NCBI GenBank assembly: GCA_964057225.1
Contig: OZ059900.1
Coordinates: 23,575,638-23,639,637 of the forward strand
Length of the DNA stretch: 64,000 nt
DNA from: Auanema rhodensis
Taxonomy: Eukaryota > Nematoda > Chromadorea > Rhabditida > Rhabditidae
Direction of reading: 5' to 3'
Shown: positions 1-10,086 of the stretch, in pieces
Layout: every line of letters starts with the position of its first letter
How positions within the stretch are numbered: the stretch's first letter is position 1
The notes under the pieces: generated by a model
What the model was told of the DNA's origin: nothing
The model's input: only the letters and a program-made list of their open reading frames with translations
The model's database searches: none
Program-made: the position numbers and the translations under genes

Positions 1-185
1 TAATTTTCTAACCCCTGTTTTTTTGTCGTGAAAGTGGAATTAGACGTTGTACGAACAATTTTGAGCTAGGTTTCATTGACATTGCATGAGTTTGAACACA
101 TGAAATCGTAAGTCAAAACCTTGTTTACAGCGAAATTTCCAAAAACTGGTTTTCCAGCATAATAAAATATTTCTCATGGGAAATA

Positions 186-197
186 CTGTGTTTTTGT
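186..197 (+). repeat. Half-period echo inside the 342-bp monomer (first copy given)
   Basis: Monomer positions 15-26 and 186-197 agree at 11 of 12 bases (ctgtttttttgt and ctgtgtttttgt) at an offset of exactly 171, half the monomer length. A second weak resemblance links ttgcat at 82-87 and 258-263, each followed about 20-25 bases later by atcg. The rest of the two halves does not align convincingly without gaps, so an origin from a 171-bp dimer is only a possibility. Confidence 0.3.
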
Positions 198-252
198 ATT
201 TTTCTAGTGTTCAGCATGTAAAATGCTTCATTTTAGTATGTAACACGCTGAA

Positions 253-269
253 ATTCGTTGCATTTGACG
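253..269 (+). other. CENP-B-box-like site, one per satellite 1 monomer (first copy given)
   Basis: Positions 254-262 read TTCGTTGCA. The mammalian CENP-B box core is TTCG, four free bases, A, two free bases, CGGG. This site matches the TTCG, the spacing and the A, but the 3' core reads TGAC instead of CGGG, so about 6 of 9 core bases agree. The TCAC variant class alters the same 3' part. Similar partial matches have been reported for many satellites and often mean nothing; no binding is implied. Confidence 0.3.
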
Positions 270-679
270 ACTCATATGAACAAAAATCGATTTAATCAAT
301 ATTAGCCATAAGGGGCGTGCCCTCAGAATATGCTAACTTCCTTAATTTTCTAACCCCTGTTTTTTTGTCGTGAAAGTGGAACTAGACGTTGTACGAACAA
401 TTTTGAGCTAGGTTTCATTGACATTGCATGAGTTTGAACACATGAAATCGTAAGTCAAAACCTTGTTTACAGCGAAATTTCCAAAAACTGGTTTTCCAGC
501 ATAATAAAATATTTCTCATGGGAAATACTGTGTTTTTGTATTTTTCTAGTGTTCAGCATGTAAAATGCTTCATTTTAGTATGTAACACGCTGAAATTCGT
601 TGCATTTGACGACTCATATGAACAAAAATCGATTTAATCAATATTAGCCATAAGGGGCGTGCCCTCAGAATATGCTAAC

Positions 680-3246
680 TTCCTTAATTTTCTAACCCCT
701 GTTTTTTTGTCGTGAAAGTGGAACTAGACGTTGTACAAACAATTTTGAGCTAGGTTTCATTGACATTGCATGAGTTTGAACACATGAAATCGTAAGTCAA
801 AACCTTGTTTACAGCGAAATTTCCAAAAACTGGTTTTCCAGCATAATAAAATATTTCTCATGAGAAATACTGTGTTTTTGTATTTTTCTAGTGTTCAGCA
901 TGTAAAATGCTTCATTTTAGTATGTAACACGCTGAAATTCGTTGCATTTGACTACTCATATGAACAAAAATCGATTTAATCAATATTAGCCATAAGGGGC
1001 GTGCCCTCAGAATATGCTAATTTCCTTAATTTTCTAACCCCTGTTTTTTTGTCGTGAAAGTGGAACTAGACGTTGTACAAACAATTTTGAGCTAGGTTTC
1101 ATTGACATTGCATGAGTTTGAACACATGAAATCGTAAGTCAAAACCTTGTTTACAGCGAAATTTCCAAAAACTGGTTTTCCAGCATAATAAAATATTTCT
1201 CATGAGAAATACTGTGTTTTTGTATTTTTCTAGTGTTCAGCATGTAAAATACTTCATTTTAGTATGTAACACGCTGAAATTCGTTGCATTTGACGACTTA
1301 TATGAACAAAAATCGATTTAATCAATATTAGCCATAAGGGGCGTGCCCTCAGAATATGCTAATTTCCTTAATTTTCTTACCCCTGTTTTTTTGTCGTGAA
1401 AGTGGAACTAGACGTTGTACAAACAATTTTGAGCTAGGTTTCATTGACATTGCATGAGTTTGAACACATGAAATCGTAAGTCAAAACCTTGTTTACAGCG
1501 AAATTTCCAAAAACTGGTTTTCCAGCATAATAAAATATTTCTCATGAGAAATACTGTGTTTTTGTATTTTTCTAGTGTTCAGCATGTAAAATACTTCATT
1601 TTAGTATGTAACACGCTGAAATTCGTTGCATTTGACGACTCATATGAACAAAAATCGATTTAATCAATATTAGCCATAAGGGGCGTGCCCTCAGAATATG
1701 CTAATTTCCTTAATTTTCTAACCCCTGTTTTTTTGTCGTGAAAGTGGAACTAGACGTTGTACGAACAATTTTGAGCTAGGTTTCATTGACATTGCATGAG
1801 TTTGAACACATGAAATCGTAAGTCAAAACCTTGTTTACAGCGAAATTTCCAAAAACTGGTTTTCCAGCATAATAAAATATTTCTCATGGGAAATACTGTG
1901 TTTTTGTATTTTTCTAGTGTTCAGCATGTAAAATGCTTCATTTTAGTATGTAACACGCTGAAATTCGTTGCATTTGACGACTCATATGAACAAAAATCGA
2001 TTTAATCAATATTAGCCATAAGGGGCGTGCCCTCAGAATATGCTAATTTCCTTAATTTTCTAACCCCTGTTTTTTTGTCGTGAAAGTGGAACTAGACGTT
2101 GTACAAACAATTTTGAGCTAGGTTTCATTGACATTGCATGAGTTTGAACACATGAAATCGTAAGTCAAAACCTTGTTTACAGCGAAATTTCCAAAAACTG
2201 GTTTTCCAGCATAATAAAATATTTCTCATGAGAAATACTGTGTTTTTGTATTTTTCTAGTGTTCAGCATGTAAAATGCTTCATTTTAGTATGTAACACGC
2301 TGAAATTCGTTGCATTTGACTACTCATATGAACAAAAATCGATTTAATCAATATTAGCCATAAGGGGCGTGCCCTCAGAATATGCTAATTTCCTTAATTT
2401 TCTAACCCCTGTTTTTTTGTCGTGAAAGTGGAACTAGACGTTGTACAAACAATTTTGAGCTAGGTTTCATTGACATTGCATGAGTTTGAACACATGAAAT
2501 CGTAAGTCAAAACCTTGTTTACAGCGAAATTTCCAAAAACTGGTTTTCCAGCATAATAAAATATTTCTCATGAGAAATACTGTGTTTTTGTATTTTTCTA
2601 GTGTTCAGCATGTAAAATGCTTCATTTTAGTATGTAACACGCTAAAATTCGTTGCATTTGACGACTCATATGAACAAAAATCGATTTAATCAATATTAGC
2701 CATAAGGGGCGTGCCCTCAGAATATGCTAATTTCCTTAATTTTCTAACCCCTGTTTTTTTGTCGTGAAAGTGGAATTAGACGTTGTACGAACAATTTTGA
2801 GCTAGGTTTCATTGACATTGCATGAGTTTGAACACATGAAATCGTAAGTCAAAACCTTGTTTACAGCGAAATTTCCAAAAACTGGTTTTCCAGCATAATA
2901 AAATATTTCTCATGGGAAATACTGTGTTTTTGTATTTTTCTAGTGTTCAGCATGTAAAATGCTTCATTTTAGTATGTAACACGCTGAAATTCGTTGCATT
3001 TGACGACTCATATGAACAAAAATCGATTTAATCAATATTAGCCATAAGGGGCGTGCCCTCAGAATATGCTAACTTCCTTAATTTTCTAACCCCTGTTTTT
3101 TTGTCGTGAAAGTGGAACTAGACGTTGTACGAACAATTTTGAGCTAGGTTTCATTGACATTGCATGAGTTTGAACACATGAAATCGTAAGTCAAAACCTT
3201 GTTTACAGCGAAATTTCCAAAAACTGGTTTTCCAGCATAATAAAAT
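680..3246 (+). repeat. Long-range duplicated segment in satellite 1, copy 1
   Basis: This stretch of about 7.5 monomers matches 7520-10086 at an offset of 6840 bp, which is exactly 20 monomers. The flanking diagnostic bases differ (679 is C against T at 7519; 3247 is T against A at 10087), which fixes the limits. I saw only one internal difference: T at 1260 against A at 8100. Shared private markers prove common descent rather than chance: cttaccc in place of ctaaccc at the start of monomers 5 and 25, tgactact at 266-270 of monomers 3, 7, 23 and 27, and gacttata in monomers 4 and 24. It contains the CA-at-52/53, ATGAG subclass of monomers. Confidence 0.93.
852..869. other. Perfect 18-bp palindrome in ATGAG-class monomers (first copy given)
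   Basis: Monomer positions 168-185 read TATTTCTCATGAGAAATA, identical to their reverse complement, in monomers with A at position 179. These include the copies starting at 685, 1027, 1369, 2053, 2395, 3763, 10603, 10945, 12655, 14707 and 16075, and the 7525-9576 duplicate. The more common class with G at 179 has one mispaired couple at the same place. The site could extrude a cruciform or bind a homodimeric protein; the sequence shows only the symmetry. Confidence 0.75.
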
Positions 3247-5814
3247 TTTTCTCATGGGAAATACTGTGTTTTTGTATTTTTCTAGTGTTCAGCATGTAAA
3301 ATGCTTCATTTTAGTATGTAACACGCTAAAATTCGTTGCATTTGACGACTCATATGAACAAAAATCGATTTAATCAATATTAGCCATAAGGGGCGTGCCC
3401 TCAGAATATGCTAATTTCCTTAATTTTCTAACCCCTGTTTTTTTGTCGTGAAAGTGGAATTAGACGTTGTACGAACAATTTTGAGCTAGGTTTCATTGAC
3501 ATTGCATGAGTTTGAACACATGAAATCGTAAGTCAAAACCTTGTTTACAGCGAAATTTCCAAAAACTGGTTTTCCAGCATAATAAAATATTTCTCATGGG
3601 AAATACTGTGTTTTTGTATTTTTCTAGTGTTCAGCATGTAAAATGCTTCATTTTAGTATGTAACACGCTGAAATTCGTTGCATTTGACGACTCATATGAA
3701 CAAAAATCGATTTAATCAATATTAGCCATAAGGGGCGTGCCCTCAGAATATGCTAACTTCCTTAATTTTCTAACCCCTGTTTTTTTGTCGTGAAAGTGGA
3801 ATTAGACGTTGTACGAACAATTTTGAGCTAGGTTTCATTGACATTGCATGAGTTTGAACACATGAAATCGTAAGTCAAAACCTTGTTTACAGCGAAATTT
3901 CCAAAAACTGGTTTTCCAGCATAATAAAATATTTCTCATGAGAAATACTGTGTTTTTGTATTTTTCTAGTGTTCAGCATGTAAAATGCTTCATTTTAGTA
4001 TGTAACACGCTAAAATTCGTTGCATTTGACGACTCATATGAACAAAAATCGATTTAATCAATATTAGCCATAAGGGGCGTGCCCTCAGAATATGCTAATT
4101 TCCTTAATTTTCTAACCCCTGTTTTTTTGTCGTGAAAGTGGAATTAGACGTTGTACGAACAATTTTGAGCTAGGTTTCATTGACATTGCATGAGTTTGAA
4201 CACATGAAATCGTAAGTCAAAACCTTGTTTACAGCGAAATTTCCAAAAACTGGTTTTCCAGCATAATAAAATATTTCTCATGGGAAATACTGTGTTTTTG
4301 TATTTTTCTAGTGTTCAGCATGTAAAATGCTTCATTTTAGTATGTAACACGCTGAAATTCGTTGCATTTGACGACTCATATGAACAAAAATCGATTTAAT
4401 CAATATTAGCCATAAGGGGCGTGCCCTCAGAATATGCTAACTTCCTTAATTTTCTAACCCCTGTTTTTTTGTCGTGAAAGTGGAACTAGACGTTGTACGA
4501 ACAATTTTGAGCTAGGTTTCATTGACATTGCATGAGTTTGAACACATGAAATCGTAAGTCAAAACCTTGTTTACAGCGAAATTTCCAAAAACTGGTTTTC
4601 CAGCATAATAAAATTTTTCTCATGGGAAATACTGTGTTTTTGTATTTTTCTAGTGTTCAGCATGTAAAATGCTTCATTTTAGTATGTAACACGCTGAAAT
4701 TCGTTGCATTTCACGACTCATATGAACAAAAATCGATTTAATCAATATTAGCCATAAGGGGCGTGCCCTCAGAATATGCTAATTTCCTTAATTTTCTAAC
4801 CCCTGTTTTTTTGTCGTGAAAGTGGAATTAGACGTTGTAGGAACAATTTTGAGCTAGGTTTCATTGACATTGCATGAGTTTGAACACATGAAATCGTAAG
4901 TCAAAACCTTGTTTACAGCGAAATTTCCAAAAACTGGTTTTCCAGCATAATAAAATATTTCTCATGGGAAATACTGTGTTTTTGTATTTTTCTAGTGTTC
5001 AGCATGTAAAATGCTTCATTTTAGTATGTAACACGCTGAAATTCGTTGCATTTGACGACTCATATGAACAAAAATCGATTTAATCAATATTAGCCATAAG
5101 GGGCGTGCCCTCAGAATATGCTAATTTCCTTAATTTTCTAACCCCTGTTTTTTTGTCGTGAAAGTGGAACTAGACGTTGTACGAACAATTTTGAGCTAGG
5201 TTTCATTGACATTGCATGAGTTTGAACACATGAAATCGTAAGTCAAAACCTTGTTTACAGCGAAATTTCCAAAAACTGGTTTTCCAGCATAATAAAATTT
5301 TTCTCATGGGAAATACTGTGTTTTTGTATTTTTCTAGTGTTCAGCATGTAAAATGCTTCATTTTAGTATGTAACACGCTGAAATTCGTTGCATTTGACGA
5401 CTCATATGAACAAAAATCGATTTAATCAATATTAGCCATAAGGGGCGTGCCCTCAGAATATGCTAATTTCCTTAATTTTCTAACCCCTGTTTTTTTGTCG
5501 TGAAAGTGGAACTAGACGTTGTACGAACAATTTTGAGCTAGGTTTCATTGACATTGCATGAGTTTGAACACATGAAATCGTAAGTCAAAACCTTGTTTAC
5601 AGCGAAATTTCCAAAAACTGGTTTTCCAGCATAATAAAATATTTCTCATGGGAAATACTGTGTTTTTGTATTTTTCTAGTGTTCAGCATGTAAAATGCTT
5701 CATTTTAGTATGTAACACGCTGAAATTCGTTGCATTTCACGACTCATATGAACAAAAATCGATTTAATCAATATTAGCCATAAGGGGCGTGCCCTCAGAA
5801 TATGCTAATTTCCT
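3247..5814 (+). repeat. Satellite 1 mosaic segment, monomers 10-17
   Basis: This is a mosaic of monomer classes without a clean higher-order period. Three copies (starting 3079, 4447 and 5131) carry a T at position 169 (aaaattttt instead of aaaatattt), a variant not seen elsewhere in the array. From 3421 to 4446 monomers alternate between the C-at-337 class and other classes, a weak two-monomer alternation. The GG form at positions 52-53 first appears in the monomer beginning at 4789 and dominates the rightward part of the array, so this segment is a transition between variant families. Confidence 0.85.
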
Positions 5815-7182
5815 TAATTTTCTAACCCCTGTTTTTTTGTCGTGAAAGTGGAATTAGACGTTGTAGGAACAATTTTGAGCTAGGTTTCATTGACATTGCA
5901 TGAGTTTGAACACATGAAATCGTAAGTCAAAACCTTGTTTACAGCGAAATTTCCAAAAACTGGTTTTCCAGCATAATAAAATATTTCTCTTGGGAAATAC
6001 TGTGTTTTTGTATTTTTCTAGTGTTCAGCATGTAAAATGCTTCATTTTAGTATGTAACACGCTGAAATTCGTTGCATTTCACGACTCATATGAACAAAAA
6101 TCGATTTAATCAATATTAGCCATAAGGGGCGTGCCCTCAGAATATGCTAATTTCCTTAATTTTCTAACCCCTGTTTTTTTGTCGTGAAAGTGGAATTAGA
6201 CGTTGTAGGAACAATTTTGAGCTAGGTTTCATTGACATTGCATGAGTTTGAACACATGAAATCGTAAGTCAAAACCTTGTTTACAGCGAAATTTCCAAAA
6301 ACTGGTTTTCCAGCATAATAAAATATTTCTCATGGGAAATACTGTGTTTTTGTATTTTTATAGTGTTCAGCATGTAAAATGCTTCATTTTAGTATGTAAC
6401 ACGCTGAAATTCGTTGCATTTGACGACTCATATGAACAAAAATCGATTTAATCAATATTAGCCATAAGGGGCTTGCCCTCAGAATATGCTAATTTCCTTA
6501 ATTTTCTAACCCCTGTTTTTTTGTCGTGAAAGTGGAATTAGACGTTGTAGGAACAATTTTGAGCTAGGTTTCATTGACATTGCATGAGTTTGAACACATG
6601 AAATCGTAAGTCAAAACCTTGTTTACAGCGAAATTTCCAAAAACTGGTTTTCCAGCATAATAAAATATTTCTCTTGGGAAATACTGTGTTTTTGTATTTT
6701 TCTAGTGTTCAGCATGTAAAATGCTTCATTTTAGTATGTAACACGCTGAAATTCGTTGCATTTCACGACTCATATGAACAAAAATCGATTTAATCAATAT
6801 TAGCCATAAGGGGCGTGCCCTCAGAATATGCTAATTTCCTTAATTTTCTAACCCCTGTTTTTTTGTCGTGAAAGTGGAATTAGACGTTGTAGGAACAATT
6901 TTGAGCTAGGTTTCATTGACATTGCATGAGTTTGAACACATGAAATCGTAAGTCAAAACCTTGTTTACAGCGAAATTTCCAAAAACTGGTTTTCCAGCAT
7001 AATAAAATATTTCTCATGGGAAATACTGTGTTTTTGTATTTTTATAGTGTTCAGCATGTAAAATGCTTCATTTTAGTATGTAACACGCTGAAATTCGTTG
7101 CATTTGACGACTCATATGAACAAAAATCGATTTAATCAATATTAGCCATAAGGGGCTTGCCCTCAGAATATGCTAATTTCCT
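5815..7182 (+). repeat. Two copies of a 684-bp satellite 1 dimer
   Basis: Monomers 18-19 (5815-6498) repeat as 20-21 (6499-7182). The first monomer of each pair has the rare TTGGG at 176-180 and C at position 266 (tttcacg). The second has A in tttttatag near position 204, G at 266 and T at 316 (gggcttg). I saw no differences between the two dimers. The TTGGG form recurs only in monomer 36 (starting 11971). This is a local duplication of two monomers by unequal exchange. Confidence 0.9.
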
Positions 7183-7519
7183 TAATTTTCTAACCCCTGT
7201 TTTTTTGTCGTGAAAGTGGAATTAGACGTTGTAGGAACAATTTTGAGCTAGGTTTCATTGACATTGCATGAGTTTGAACACATGAAATCGTAAGTCAAAA
7301 CCTTGTTTACAGCGAAATTTCCAAAAACTGGTTTTCCAGCATAATAAAATATTTCTCATGGGAAATACTGTGTTTTTGTATTTTTCTAGTGTTCAGCATG
7401 TAAAATGCTTCATTTTAGTATGTAACACGCTGAAATTCGTTGCATTTGACGACTCATATGAACAAAAATCGATTTAATCAATATTAGCCATAAGGGGCGT
7501 GCCCTCAGAATATGCTAAT
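7183..7519 (+). repeat. Single satellite 1 monomer between higher-order blocks
   Basis: Monomer 22 belongs to the GG-at-52/53, ATGGG, C-at-204, G-at-266, G-at-316 class. It separates the dimer pair from the second copy of the long-range duplication. It resembles monomers 15 and 31 rather than its immediate neighbours. Confidence 0.8.
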
Positions 7520-10086
7520 TTCCTTAATTTTCTAACCCCTGTTTTTTTGTCGTGAAAGTGGAACTAGACGTTGTACAAACAATTTTGAGCTAGGTTTCAT
7601 TGACATTGCATGAGTTTGAACACATGAAATCGTAAGTCAAAACCTTGTTTACAGCGAAATTTCCAAAAACTGGTTTTCCAGCATAATAAAATATTTCTCA
7701 TGAGAAATACTGTGTTTTTGTATTTTTCTAGTGTTCAGCATGTAAAATGCTTCATTTTAGTATGTAACACGCTGAAATTCGTTGCATTTGACTACTCATA
7801 TGAACAAAAATCGATTTAATCAATATTAGCCATAAGGGGCGTGCCCTCAGAATATGCTAATTTCCTTAATTTTCTAACCCCTGTTTTTTTGTCGTGAAAG
7901 TGGAACTAGACGTTGTACAAACAATTTTGAGCTAGGTTTCATTGACATTGCATGAGTTTGAACACATGAAATCGTAAGTCAAAACCTTGTTTACAGCGAA
8001 ATTTCCAAAAACTGGTTTTCCAGCATAATAAAATATTTCTCATGAGAAATACTGTGTTTTTGTATTTTTCTAGTGTTCAGCATGTAAAATACTTCATTTA
8101 AGTATGTAACACGCTGAAATTCGTTGCATTTGACGACTTATATGAACAAAAATCGATTTAATCAATATTAGCCATAAGGGGCGTGCCCTCAGAATATGCT
8201 AATTTCCTTAATTTTCTTACCCCTGTTTTTTTGTCGTGAAAGTGGAACTAGACGTTGTACAAACAATTTTGAGCTAGGTTTCATTGACATTGCATGAGTT
8301 TGAACACATGAAATCGTAAGTCAAAACCTTGTTTACAGCGAAATTTCCAAAAACTGGTTTTCCAGCATAATAAAATATTTCTCATGAGAAATACTGTGTT
8401 TTTGTATTTTTCTAGTGTTCAGCATGTAAAATACTTCATTTTAGTATGTAACACGCTGAAATTCGTTGCATTTGACGACTCATATGAACAAAAATCGATT
8501 TAATCAATATTAGCCATAAGGGGCGTGCCCTCAGAATATGCTAATTTCCTTAATTTTCTAACCCCTGTTTTTTTGTCGTGAAAGTGGAACTAGACGTTGT
8601 ACGAACAATTTTGAGCTAGGTTTCATTGACATTGCATGAGTTTGAACACATGAAATCGTAAGTCAAAACCTTGTTTACAGCGAAATTTCCAAAAACTGGT
8701 TTTCCAGCATAATAAAATATTTCTCATGGGAAATACTGTGTTTTTGTATTTTTCTAGTGTTCAGCATGTAAAATGCTTCATTTTAGTATGTAACACGCTG
8801 AAATTCGTTGCATTTGACGACTCATATGAACAAAAATCGATTTAATCAATATTAGCCATAAGGGGCGTGCCCTCAGAATATGCTAATTTCCTTAATTTTC
8901 TAACCCCTGTTTTTTTGTCGTGAAAGTGGAACTAGACGTTGTACAAACAATTTTGAGCTAGGTTTCATTGACATTGCATGAGTTTGAACACATGAAATCG
9001 TAAGTCAAAACCTTGTTTACAGCGAAATTTCCAAAAACTGGTTTTCCAGCATAATAAAATATTTCTCATGAGAAATACTGTGTTTTTGTATTTTTCTAGT
9101 GTTCAGCATGTAAAATGCTTCATTTTAGTATGTAACACGCTGAAATTCGTTGCATTTGACTACTCATATGAACAAAAATCGATTTAATCAATATTAGCCA
9201 TAAGGGGCGTGCCCTCAGAATATGCTAATTTCCTTAATTTTCTAACCCCTGTTTTTTTGTCGTGAAAGTGGAACTAGACGTTGTACAAACAATTTTGAGC
9301 TAGGTTTCATTGACATTGCATGAGTTTGAACACATGAAATCGTAAGTCAAAACCTTGTTTACAGCGAAATTTCCAAAAACTGGTTTTCCAGCATAATAAA
9401 ATATTTCTCATGAGAAATACTGTGTTTTTGTATTTTTCTAGTGTTCAGCATGTAAAATGCTTCATTTTAGTATGTAACACGCTAAAATTCGTTGCATTTG
9501 ACGACTCATATGAACAAAAATCGATTTAATCAATATTAGCCATAAGGGGCGTGCCCTCAGAATATGCTAATTTCCTTAATTTTCTAACCCCTGTTTTTTT
9601 GTCGTGAAAGTGGAATTAGACGTTGTACGAACAATTTTGAGCTAGGTTTCATTGACATTGCATGAGTTTGAACACATGAAATCGTAAGTCAAAACCTTGT
9701 TTACAGCGAAATTTCCAAAAACTGGTTTTCCAGCATAATAAAATATTTCTCATGGGAAATACTGTGTTTTTGTATTTTTCTAGTGTTCAGCATGTAAAAT
9801 GCTTCATTTTAGTATGTAACACGCTGAAATTCGTTGCATTTGACGACTCATATGAACAAAAATCGATTTAATCAATATTAGCCATAAGGGGCGTGCCCTC
9901 AGAATATGCTAACTTCCTTAATTTTCTAACCCCTGTTTTTTTGTCGTGAAAGTGGAACTAGACGTTGTACGAACAATTTTGAGCTAGGTTTCATTGACAT
10001 TGCATGAGTTTGAACACATGAAATCGTAAGTCAAAACCTTGTTTACAGCGAAATTTCCAAAAACTGGTTTTCCAGCATAATAAAAT
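7520..10086 (+). repeat. Long-range duplicated segment in satellite 1, copy 2
   Basis: This is the second copy of the segment at 680-3246, shifted by exactly 20 monomers. It reproduces the order of all private variants there, including cttaccc near 8217, tgactact near 7790 and 9160, and C at position 337 of monomer 29. Only A at 8100 differs from the other copy by eye. It is bordered on both sides by GG-class monomers that do not match the borders of copy 1, so it looks inserted into, or exchanged with, a different array background. Confidence 0.93.

Larger units (their letters stand above)
1..684 (+). repeat. Satellite 1 monomers 1-2, left window edge
   Basis: These are two monomers of the class with CG at positions 52-53, ATGGG at 176-180, and C at position 337 (aacttcc rather than aatttcc). 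They differ from each other at position 40 (T in copy 1, C in copy 2). The same C-at-337 class recurs as monomers 9, 11, 13, 29 and 34. The phase used here begins at base 1 only for convenience; the true array start is not visible. Confidence 0.9.

Noticed and set aside
311-325. ggggcgtgccc hairpin as a transcription terminator
   Set aside because: The stem is only four G/C pairs plus one wobble with a two-base loop, it is not followed by a T run, and it belongs to the satellite consensus.
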